Shown in pieces: positions 8,461 through 15,166 of a stretch of DNA of 30,660 nt. Source of the stretch: CAUTXO01 sp963542625 (GTDB lineage Bacteria > Campylobacterota > Campylobacteria > Campylobacterales > SZUA-545); assembly GCA_963542625.1 (NCBI GenBank), contig CAUTXO010000016.1, positions 1 to 30,660 of the forward strand, in the 5' to 3' direction. Positions within the stretch are counted from its first letter, which is position 1. Each line of letters begins with the position of its first letter. Under the pieces are notes generated by a model. That model made no database searches, was not told where the DNA came from, and saw only the letters and a program-made list of their open reading frames with translations. Position numbers and translations under genes: made by a program.

Positions 8461-8508
8461 TTTGGGGGAAAGGTGGTGGCTCGCAACTTGACCCCCCTTT
8501 CCCCCAAA
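8461..8508. repeat. G/C-arm hairpin 3, 13-bp perfect stem
   Basis: TTTGGGGGAAAGG at 8461-8473 is the exact reverse complement of 8496-8508. The loop (8474-8495) contains GGCTCGCAACTTG, similar to the loops of hairpins 1 and 2, which also centre on CGCAA or GCGAA. It is followed by an A-rich run. Confidence 0.8.
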
Positions 8509-8669
8509 AGAAAAAAATACAAGATCTAATAGGCGCCTTAGATCTCTGCCCTAAGCTCCTAGCTGGGGCGCGGTGGATCTTTGGCGTTAGATCTTGACGC
8601 CTTACTAGATCTTTGGTGGGCTTGGATCTTGAGCGGGCAAATGGCAAAGTGTGATTAAAACGTGAAAAG

Positions 8670-8746
8670 TGGTGTCCCGGAAAGGAATTGAACCTGTGAC
8701 CTCAAGATTAGGAATCTTGCGCTCTATCCAACTGAGCTACCGAGAC
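8670..8746 (-). tRNA. tRNA-Arg (anticodon CCT)
   Basis: A complete 77-base cloverleaf on the minus strand with an encoded CCA end. The acceptor stem is GTCTCGG / CCGGGAC with discriminator A. The D-loop region is GCTCAGTTGGATAGAGC. The anticodon stem-loop is CAAGA-TTCCTAA-TCTTG, giving anticodon CCT, which reads AGG. The T-arm contains GGTTCAATTCC. It lies 35 bases beyond the stop of speA on the same strand and may be co-transcribed with murA-hisS-speA. Confidence 0.96.
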
Positions 8747-8780
8747 GCGACTGGAATAATATCCACAAAAGTTTTAAACT

Positions 8781-10580
8781 TCAAAAAATGCTCTTTAAAT
8801 AGCCGTTGCGTGCGACGATTTCATCAAGCCTTGCGCTTAGGGCGTCGTTGGCAAGCAGGCTTTTGATTTGCGCGATGATTTCGCCCGAGCTGTAATCAAA
8901 ATCTTCTAGGATTTCGGTTAGGGAGTCGCTTTTTGTGATGCTTTTGATTTTAAAGCCGCTTGGCGTGATGAGAATGGTCGCCTCGCTTGGGCGCGAAAAC
9001 AAATTGTGCTGCATTCCTAAAACTTCTTGATACGCGCCGACTAAGAAAAAGCCTAGAAAATAATTTTCTTTCGTTACGTCGATGTCGTGCAGGTAGAGCG
9101 GATTTTGCGCGCTGTAACGCACTTCGCCGTCGCTATCGCAGGTGATGTCCCAAAGTGACGCCGAGCGCGTGGGCTTTTTGTCTAGGTATTTTAGCGGCAT
9201 AATCGGGAATTCTTGCCCCAGCCCCCAGTAATCAGGCAGGCTTTGAAAAAGGCTGAAATTCACGAGATAGCGCTCTTGGATTCGCTCGCTAATGGCGGCG
9301 CGCTCTGTTAGATCCTTATCGATTTTTAGCGCCTTTTTAATGATGAGATTAACCAAAACTTCCGTGTTTGACCTGTCTTGAAGGTCGATGTAGCCAAGAT
9401 CAAAGAGTGTTAGCAAGGACTCCATATGATCTAAGCTATCGTGCAAATATTCAGCGGCGTTTTTTGCCGTGATTGTGTCGTAGAGCTCTTTTAGCTCCTC
9501 CACAAGCGGTGGATTTTTGCCCTTTTTCTTAAGGTTTAGCACCTTTTCTGTGTATTCGCCAGAAAACAGCTCAAGCACGGGCGCCACCAAACACGCGTGG
9601 CTAGCGGCGATGAAGCGGCCTGACTCACTATAAACATCGGGCTCCTTGACGCCCTTGTTGGCGCTGATTGTTTTTAAAAGGTAGCAGACGTCGTTTGCAA
9701 CTTCTTCTAGCGTGTAGGTTTTTGTTTTTTGCGCGGTTGAGTATTCCACCGCCAGCCCGCCGCCAAGATCTATGGCGCAAAGGTTGGTCGCGCCCATTTT
9801 TATAAGCTCGGCGTAAATGTTGCCCGCTTCTCTGATGGCGCGCTTAAGCGGGGCGATGTCGTAGAGCTGCGAGCCTATATGAAAGTGGATCATCGTAAAA
9901 TAATCAATTAGCTTGGCTTTTTTAAGTTTTTTTAAGGCTTCGACGACTTCCGTTGATGTCAAGCCAAATTTTGAATCCATACCGCCGCTTTTTGCCCAGA
10001 TCCCAACGCCTGAAGTGTGCAATCTAATCCTAATGCCGATTTTTGGGATAGCTTCCCTGCCGAAATCTTTGGCAACTTCGATGATTTTTTTGAGCTCGCC
10101 AACGCCTTCTATCGTGATTGTGATGTCGTGTCCGCAACGCTTTGCCAAAAACGCAAGGGAGATTAGATCTTTATCCTTAAAGCCATTGACGATGATTGGC
10201 GAGCCAAGTTTATTGTATGCCATCGCTAGGATTAGCTCAGCCTTACTGCCGGCTTCTAGCCCGTATGAATAGCGCTTAGCTATGTCTTTTAGCTCCGCCA
10301 AAAAACCCGGATACTGATTAACTTTAAGCGGAAAAACCGCGCGGAAGCCGCCTGAGTATTGGTATTCCTTGCCCGCTTTTTTGACTGTCTCATAAAGCGT
10401 TTTAATTTGCTTTTCTATTAGGTGCGGAAAGCGCAAAAGCAGCGGGCCATTTACGTCCTTTTTCCGCACCTTTTGCGTGATTTTAATCAGCGACGGGCGC
10501 GCGGGCGTGTTTAGGCAAACTTCGCCGTTTTCGATGACAAAATTATCGTTTCCCCAGTTTTCGATACCGTAGCTAATCAA
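8781..10580 (-). CDS. speA: Biosynthetic arginine decarboxylase
   Basis: A PLP-dependent fold III decarboxylase that converts arginine to agmatine, the first step of polyamine synthesis by the agmatine route. The 599 residues are close to the usual 610-630. The PLP lysine is Lys86 in AVFPLKVNQYPG. The glycine-rich phosphate-binding region is CAIDLGGGLAVEYSTA. The C-terminal catalytic Cys is probably in SLWDITCDSDGEV (about residue 477). YLHDIDVTKENYFLGFFLVGAYQE is the typical C-terminal barrel of SpeA. The start overlaps the hisS stop by eight bases, so the pair is likely coupled. I recall a speA-hisS pair in Campylobacter jejuni also. Confidence 0.96.
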   Translation of the reverse strand: MISYGIENWGNDNFVIENGEVCLNTPARPSLIKITQKVRKKDVNGPLLLRFPHLIEKQIKTLYETVKKAGKEYQYSGGFRAVFPLKVNQYPGFLAELKDIAKRYSYGLEAGSKAELILAMAYNKLGSPIIVNGFKDKDLISLAFLAKRCGHDITITIEGVGELKKIIEVAKDFGREAIPKIGIRIRLHTSGVGIWAKSGGMDSKFGLTSTEVVEALKKLKKAKLIDYFTMIHFHIGSQLYDIAPLKRAIREAGNIYAELIKMGATNLCAIDLGGGLAVEYSTAQKTKTYTLEEVANDVCYLLKTISANKGVKEPDVYSESGRFIAASHACLVAPVLELFSGEYTEKVLNLKKKGKNPPLVEELKELYDTITAKNAAEYLHDSLDHMESLLTLFDLGYIDLQDRSNTEVLVNLIIKKALKIDKDLTERAAISERIQERYLVNFSLFQSLPDYWGLGQEFPIMPLKYLDKKPTRSASLWDITCDSDGEVRYSAQNPLYLHDIDVTKENYFLGFFLVGAYQEVLGMQHNLFSRPSEATILITPSGFKIKSITKSDSLTEILEDFDYSSGEIIAQIKSLLANDALSARLDEIVARNGYLKSIF

Positions 10581-11790
10581 CGTAAGATCCTAGCTTGTCT
10601 TGATCTAGCGTCGTTTCGTCGTTTGTTTGCATATTTTTTATCCACACTTTGTTTGTTTTTAGCTCGTCTTCGCCGATGACGGCGCAGTATTTAAAGCCCT
10701 TTTTATCGGCATTTTTTAGGTGATTTCTTAGGCTTTTAGGGCTTGTGTCTAGGTAGTTTTTTGCCTTGCAGGTTTGGCTTAGCACAAAGGCTTGCTCTAG
10801 GGCTTGCTCGCTTAGCGCGCCAAAATACACGCCGATTTTTTCGTTTGCGGCGTCTGTTATTAAGTCTAAGATCCGCTCTATGCCAAAGGCAAAGCCCACC
10901 GCGGGCGTTGGTTTGCCGCCAAGCGTTTCTATAAGAGCGTCGTAGCGCCCGCCGCCAGCGATGGCATTTTGCGCGCCAAGCCCCGCACAGACAAACTCAA
11001 AGGCGGTTTTGTTGTAGTAATCAAGCCCACGCACAAGGTTTTTGTTGATCGTAAAGCCAAGATCTAGCGCCCGCAGCAAGGCTTGCAGCTTGTCAAAGTC
11101 GCTTTGGCAAGCAGGGCATAGGTTGTCCGCGATTTTTGGCGCGCTCTCATAGACTTTCTGGCAAGACTCTTCCTTGCAATCTAGTGCGCGGATAGGGTTT
11201 GTTGCCTTACGGATCTTGCACGCATCGCAGATCTCGTGCTCGTGCGCGCTTAAAAATTCCACCAGCTTTTTTTTGTATGCGCCCATACAAGTAGGGCAGC
11301 CAAGCGAGTTAATTTCTAGGCGGTAAGAGATCCCAAGCGTGGTGAAGATCTTAGCCGCTAGGTGGATTAGCCGCGCGTCTTCATACATAGAAGGCTCGCC
11401 AAAACTTTCGCAACCAAACTGATTAAATTGTCTAAAGCGCCCCTTTTGCGGCCGCTCATAGCGAAACATCGCGCCGTAATAAAAAAACCTGTTTTGTGAG
11501 TTTATTCTGTCTAGCTTTCTCTCCACAAAGGCGCGCGCCACGCCCGCCGTGCCTTCAGGGCGCAGGCAAACTTCGTTGCCGCCTTTGTCTGTGAAGTTAT
11601 ACATTTCTTTATTCACGATGTCGCTTGAGTTCCCCACCGAGCGCAGAAAAAGTTTTGTTTCTTCAAGCACGGGCGTTTGAATGTAGCTGTGCCCCGCGCG
11701 CTGCGCTAGCTCCTTTGCCACGCTAACAACGCGCGTGAATTTTTCGCTTTCTTCTAGGACGTCTTTCATTCCCCTAAGCGCTTGTATCAT
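10573..11790 (-). CDS. hisS: Histidyl-tRNA synthetase
   Basis: A class II synthetase charging tRNA-His. Motif 2 is FRYERPQKGRFRQFNQF (residues 109-125), and the histidine-specific motif is LVRGLDYYNKTAFEF (252-266). The motif 3 region is GVGFAFGIER-like (PAVGFAFGIERI). Four cysteine pairs between residues 165 and 230 (CPTC, CDAC, CKEESC, CPAC) form a probable zinc-binding insertion, as in many longer bacterial HisRS proteins. The 405-residue length is normal. It sits 27 bp downstream of murA and overlaps speA by eight bases, forming a minus-strand operon. Confidence 0.97.
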   Translation of the reverse strand: MIQALRGMKDVLEESEKFTRVVSVAKELAQRAGHSYIQTPVLEETKLFLRSVGNSSDIVNKEMYNFTDKGGNEVCLRPEGTAGVARAFVERKLDRINSQNRFFYYGAMFRYERPQKGRFRQFNQFGCESFGEPSMYEDARLIHLAAKIFTTLGISYRLEINSLGCPTCMGAYKKKLVEFLSAHEHEICDACKIRKATNPIRALDCKEESCQKVYESAPKIADNLCPACQSDFDKLQALLRALDLGFTINKNLVRGLDYYNKTAFEFVCAGLGAQNAIAGGGRYDALIETLGGKPTPAVGFAFGIERILDLITDAANEKIGVYFGALSEQALEQAFVLSQTCKAKNYLDTSPKSLRNHLKNADKKGFKYCAVIGEDELKTNKVWIKNMQTNDETTLDQDKLGSYVD

Positions 11791-11817
11791 TTGCCGCTCC
11801 TAAAAATTTTGCTTTTG

Positions 11818-13083
11818 TCATTCAGATCTACGCTTGATATCCGCGCCAAGCGCTCCTAGCTTTTTCTCTAGATCCTTATAGCCCCTGTCTAGGTGGTAGA
11901 TCCTATGCACTCTGGTAGTCGAATTTGCCGCAAGCCCTGCTAAAACCAGCGCGCTGCTTGCCCTAAGATCCGTAGCCATTAGATCCGCACCTTGCAAAAC
12001 GCAAGGGCCTTTTACCGTTGCCACGTTGCCGCTTAGGGAGATCTTAGCGCCCATTCGCCCAAGCTCGCTCACGTGCATAAAGCGGTTTTCAAACAGCCGC
12101 TCTTCTATGATGGACGTGCCGTTTGCCACCGTGGCTAGCGCCATAAATTGCGCTTGAAGATCCGTCGGAAAGCCCGGGTATTCAGCCGTTACTAGCTCAA
12201 AGGGCTCGATGACTTGTGCTGGTTTAATCGTTATGCGCGTTTCTGTAGTTTCAAAGCCAAAGCCCATTTCTTTTAGCTTGTTGATGACTAGCTCAAGATG
12301 TGCGGGGCAGACGTTTGTTACGCTGATTTCGCTGTTTGTGATAGCGCCTGCGCAAAGGTAGGTGCCAGCTTCTATTCTATCTGGTATGACGCTTATCTCG
12401 CCAAGATCTAAGAGCTCCCCGCCCGTGCCTTTTATTTCTATTGTTTCCGTGCCGATGTTTTTTATCTCCACGCCCGCGCGCGCTAGGATCTCGCACAGCT
12501 GCACCACTTCTGGCTCTTTGGCGCAATTGACGATCTTCGTTGTCCCACGCGCAAGAGCCGCAGCCATAATGATGTTCTCGCTCCCTGTTACGGTGATTTT
12601 GTCAAAGACGATTGTTTTACCGCTTAGCCCCTTTGGCGCTTTTGCGTGAATGTAGCCACCTTCTATGAAAATATCCGCGCCCATTGCTTCAAGCGCCTTT
12701 AGGTGCAGATCCACAGGGCGCTGACCGATGGCGCAACCCCCAGGGAGCGAAACTTTGCACTCGCCAAAGCGCGCCAGCAAAGGCCCAAGCACCAAAATTG
12801 ACGCCCGCATTGTTTTTACTATATTATAGGTAGCGACGAACGAATTTATGCTTTGCGTGTTTATGCAAAAAGCGCCGGCGGGTGTTTTTTCATACGTGCC
12901 GCCAAGCAGCGTGATGAGCTTTAGAAAGGTTTTGATGTCCGCAACTTGCGGCAAATTCTTAATGCAAACGTTGTTTTTTGCCAAAATCGTAGCGGCTAAA
13001 ATCGGCAGCGCGGCGTTTTTTGCGCCTTCTATATTGACTTCTTTGCTTAGTTTGCGCCCGCCGTTTATCTCAACAAAATCCAT
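11818..13083 (-). CDS. murA: UDP-N-acetylglucosamine 1-carboxyvinyltransferase
   Basis: MurA transfers enolpyruvate from PEP to UDP-GlcNAc, the first committed step of peptidoglycan synthesis. At 421 residues it is full length. Lys22 lies in GAKNAALP, Arg93 in KTMRASILVLGP, and the catalytic PEP-binding loop is PGGCAIGQRP with Cys117 (the fosfomycin-sensitive Cys form). The C-terminal part has AGTYLCAGAIT, EYPGFPTDLQAQFMAL and DLRASSALVLAGLAA. It leads the operon murA-hisS-speA and is divergent from the tRNA-Gln/tRNA-fMet pair across about 120 bp. Confidence 0.98.
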   Translation of the reverse strand: MDFVEINGGRKLSKEVNIEGAKNAALPILAATILAKNNVCIKNLPQVADIKTFLKLITLLGGTYEKTPAGAFCINTQSINSFVATYNIVKTMRASILVLGPLLARFGECKVSLPGGCAIGQRPVDLHLKALEAMGADIFIEGGYIHAKAPKGLSGKTIVFDKITVTGSENIIMAAALARGTTKIVNCAKEPEVVQLCEILARAGVEIKNIGTETIEIKGTGGELLDLGEISVIPDRIEAGTYLCAGAITNSEISVTNVCPAHLELVINKLKEMGFGFETTETRITIKPAQVIEPFELVTAEYPGFPTDLQAQFMALATVANGTSIIEERLFENRFMHVSELGRMGAKISLSGNVATVKGPCVLQGADLMATDLRASSALVLAGLAANSTTRVHRIYHLDRGYKDLEKKLGALGADIKRRSE

Positions 13084-13162
13084 CGTTATCCTTAAATTTG
13101 AGAAAAACGATTATATAAAGTTTTTCTTTATTGTTCCGCGCATTTTAAGTGGCGGTTTGTTC

Positions 13163-13191
13163 TTGACATTGAAGTATTTTTAATATATACT
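13163..13191 (+). promoter_or_regulatory. Consensus sigma-70 promoter of the tRNA-Gln/tRNA-fMet unit
   Basis: TTGACA at 13163-13168 and TATACT at 13186-13191 are separated by 17 bases. Transcription would begin near 13198, ten bases before tRNA-Gln. A near-perfect -35 is rare in this bacterial group and fits a strong stable-RNA promoter. Confidence 0.85.
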
Positions 13192-13207
13192 TCCCGCTTC
13201 AATCGCT

Positions 13208-13281
13208 TGGGGTATCGTCTAGCGGCAGGACTACTGGTTTTGGTCCAGTCAACCGAGGTTCGAATCCTTGTACCCCAGCCA
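13208..13281 (+). tRNA. tRNA-Gln (anticodon TTG)
   Basis: 74 bases with encoded CCA. The acceptor stem is TGGGGTA / TACCCCA. The anticodon stem-loop ACTGG-TTTTGGT-CCAGT gives TTG, which reads CAA and CAG. The T-arm contains GAGGTTCGAATCC. The U1-A72 pair is typical of tRNA-Gln. It is followed six bases later by tRNA-fMet. Confidence 0.97.
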
Positions 13282-13287
13282 CTTTAG

Positions 13288-13364
<77 letters not shown>

Positions 13365-13515
13365 ACTCTCATTTAATATCTAATCATCAAGCCTAATCAA
13401 ACGCCACTCAGATCTTGCGTAAGATCCGCGCAAAACCTTTGGCGCCTAAGATCTTGAGCTTTTATTAGTTTAAAAAAATAAAGTAAAATGCGGGGTTTAA
13501 TTTGCGGAGCGATTT

Positions 13516-13764
13516 ATGGATGAGGAAAAACAGCGGGTGGGGCAAGATCTTGGCGGCTTTGAAGGCGCGCCACTTGATAAAAAGAGCTTGCTAGAACTTT
13601 TAGAGGATGATGAGGTGAGGGAAAAAATTAATAGCGGGGTAATGGCTAGCATAAGGGCAATGCTTGCTAAGTGGCTCGGCTGCCCTGCGGCGGATTTGCT
13701 TTGTGTCCTTGCAAGGCTGCTGCTCTTTGCGCACTTATTACGTTTGCGTCCATTCTTTCGTTAG
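13516..13764 (+). CDS. Small hypothetical protein, possibly frameshifted
   Basis: An 82-residue frame. The first 55 residues are charged and look coding (LDKKSLLELLEDDEVREKI, then ASIRAMLAKWL, helical). The tail is Leu/Arg-rich and may be out of frame: reading two bases over after about 13675 gives a hydrophobic stretch (AAALCALITFASILSLDLS) that would make a plausible membrane helix. No good ribosome site is seen before the ATG. It follows tRNA-fMet by 151 bp, a gap with two AGATCT and nothing else. I do not recognise the family. Confidence 0.4.
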   Translation: MDEEKQRVGQDLGGFEGAPLDKKSLLELLEDDEVREKINSGVMASIRAMLAKWLGCPAADLLCVLARLLLFAHLLRLRPFFR

Positions 13765-13809
13765 ATCTTTCTTGAACGGGGGCGTTCAATAAAAAATCTA
13801 GCGGTCTTG

Positions 13810-13914
13810 TCATTTGAACTTGTGCTTATCCTTACAACATACACCGCAGCTTGAGCCGCCGTGGCAGGATTTAAAAAAGCTCACAACATTGCCATAACAA
13901 TAGTTTGCTTCGGT
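13810..13914 (-). pseudogene. Cysteine-rich C-terminal coding remnant next to a G/C tract
   Basis: Read on the minus strand from the homopolymer to a TGA at 13810-13812, the DNA encodes a 34-residue tail: TEANYCYGNVVSFFK, then SCHGGSSCGVCCKDKHKFK. Five cysteines in a CHGGSSCGVCC arrangement look like a real metal-binding terminus. In the present sequence this frame opens only a short way upstream of the C10 run (13915-13924) before a TAA. With one more C it would extend about 18 codons further and stop at a TGA. No good start codon is seen. It is either the tail of a decayed gene or a small phase-variable peptide. I do not recognise the parent family. Confidence 0.35.
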
Positions 13915-13924
13915 GGGGGGGGGG
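13915..13924 (+). repeat. G10 homopolymer tract
   Basis: Ten consecutive G on the plus strand. Tracts of this length are slippage-prone in Campylobacterales. It lies in the weakly coding region between the 13516 frame and the DUF493 gene; neither strand shows a complete gene through it. Confidence 0.9.
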
Positions 13925-14017
13925 CGCTTAAGATCCTTAGCCAAAAAGCAAGGCTCGTTTTAGCAGTGGCAAGAGATCAAGATCCAAGGCTAGCAGGGGA
14001 GGGGGCTAGTGGCGCAT

Positions 14018-14323
14018 TTACAAAACGTAATGAACGCTATTTATATTGCAGAGCTCTTGGTAGATCTGATGCCGCTTGGTCTCGCTTTCTAGGGTTAGGT
14101 TTAGGTTAAGGCTGTGAAATTTGCCCCGCGCGCTGCTGCGGCTAGTTTGCAGCTCATAGGGTTTGTGAATAATGGCGTCAATGGCAAGGCGCAAGGCAGG
14201 CAGATCCAGGGTATGGGGCGCTGTGGCGCTAACGATGAGCTTAAACGTCCATTGTGTTGGGTAGCTAAGTTTTAGTTTTTCGCTAAGCTGCATAAAAGGG
14301 CTTTTTGTGGTCTGTGCGCGCAT
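14018..14323 (-). CDS. DUF493 family protein (HP0495/YbeD-like)
   Basis: A small cytoplasmic alpha-beta protein of unknown function with a ferredoxin-like fold in solved relatives. The sequence follows the family pattern: a YPTQWTFKLIVSA strand near the start, then DLPALRLAIDAI, YELQTSRSSARGKFHSLNLN, and a final helix ETKRHQIYQELCNINSVHYVL. Family members are about 85-90 residues, so the second ATG (14293, about 91 residues) may be the true start rather than the one at 14323 (101 residues); neither has a strong ribosome site. It is divergent from the large restriction-modification gene. Confidence 0.78.
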   Translation of the reverse strand: MRAQTTKSPFMQLSEKLKLSYPTQWTFKLIVSATAPHTLDLPALRLAIDAIIHKPYELQTSRSSARGKFHSLNLNLTLESETKRHQIYQELCNINSVHYVL

Positions 14324-14434
14324 TGTATCAAAAGTAAAGATTCAAACAGATCTTAAGCCGCAATTTTTTAAAATCGCGAAAATTTCGGCCTAATTTGGGG
14401 CTTTCTTAGGGCGCGCAAGCCATCAAGGAACATT

Positions 14435-15166
14435 ATGAATCAAAGCACTACTTTTTACGATTTGCTAGAAAATTTCAAGGAATACACAAAAAATAGCACC
14501 GATCGCGGCAAGCTTTTTGAAAAATTTACGGCTAAATTTCTCACAACTAGCCAAACTTTCAAGCAGCAATTTATTTGGGTGCGGCCATACGCGGATTTTA
14601 GCCAAGATGGCAAGGATCTAGGCGTAGATCTTGTGGCGAAAAAAATCGACGGCACTTACACAGCCATCCAATGCAAATTCTACAAAGACGACGCGCTCAT
14701 TAGCAAAGGGGACATAGATAGTTTCATTGCGCAAAGCTCCCGCGGGATCACAGACGGCGGCAAGCGGGTAAAATTTAGCGACAGGCTGCTAGTAGATACC
14801 GCCAAGGGCATTGGCGCAAACGCGCTAACCTACTTTGAAGATCCAGAGCTAGCCATCCACCGCCTAGACGCGCACGAAATCGCGCAAAGCGGCATCGACT
14901 GGGATAGCTTTAAGATCCAAGATCCAAGCGGCATGAAGCCCGCGCGCAAAAAAATACTAAGAGAGCACCAAAAAGAGGCCATCAGCGCCATACAAAAAGC
15001 CTTTGAAAACGCGGACAGGGCAAAGCTTATTATGGCTTGCGGGACGGGCAAAAGTCTCACAGCCATTCGCTTGGCAGACTTTTACGCAAATGGCGCAGAG
15101 GCTAAGATCGCGGATGCGGGCAAATTTGTAACGCGTGGGGGGGGGGCAAAATCATTTATCTACTAA
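14435..15166 (+). CDS. Type ISP restriction-modification enzyme, N-terminal part (frame closed at G10 tract)
   Basis: This is the first 237 codons of a single-polypeptide type ISP enzyme of the LlaGI/LlaBIII kind. AAGGA lies six bases before the ATG. Residues 60-82 hold an Mrr-like PD-(D/E)xK nuclease site (Asp65 in GVDLVA; Gln79-x-Lys81 in IQCKFY). Residues 200-207 hold helicase Walker A (ACGTGKS). The frame passes through the G tract at 15137-15146 and stops a few codons later at TAA 15164-15166. Deleting one G joins it exactly to the 15135-19403 frame, giving a 1655-residue protein, the usual size for this class. As sequenced, the product is truncated. Confidence 0.9.
   Translation: MNQSTTFYDLLENFKEYTKNSTDRGKLFEKFTAKFLTTSQTFKQQFIWVRPYADFSQDGKDLGVDLVAKKIDGTYTAIQCKFYKDDALISKGDIDSFIAQSSRGITDGGKRVKFSDRLLVDTAKGIGANALTYFEDPELAIHRLDAHEIAQSGIDWDSFKIQDPSGMKPARKKILREHQKEAISAIQKAFENADRAKLIMACGTGKSLTAIRLADFYANGAEAKIADAGKFVTRGGGAKSFIY

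Larger units (their letters stand above)
7794..8669. repeat. Non-coding block of AGATCT repeats and hairpins
   Basis: No plausible gene lies in these 876 bp. They hold about 16 AGATCT and further GGATCT sites, grouped in two clusters (7806-7940 and 8100-8290) that repeat the phrase AGGATCTTG-n-ACTAAGATCTGTTAGCTAGATCT (near 7893-7927 and 8194-8219). Three G/C-rich hairpins (listed separately) sit between or after the clusters. A 12-bp inverted repeat GCATATGCTTTT / AAAAGCATATGC with a two-base loop lies at 8405-8430. Short frames in the block are low-complexity and unsupported. Confidence 0.85.

Noticed and set aside
8294..8508. G/C-rich hairpins as rho-independent terminators for speA/tRNA-Arg or the LtaS-like gene
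   Set aside because: Neither strand has a T-run directly after the right arm; A-rich or C-rich DNA follows instead.
8669..8866. Plus-strand 65-residue frame
   Set aside because: It lies over the minus-strand tRNA-Arg and the speA 3' end.
13861..14109. Plus-strand 82-residue frame through the G10 tract
   Set aside because: It overlaps the 3' end of the better supported DUF493 gene and has unconvincing composition; noted only as the context of the tract.
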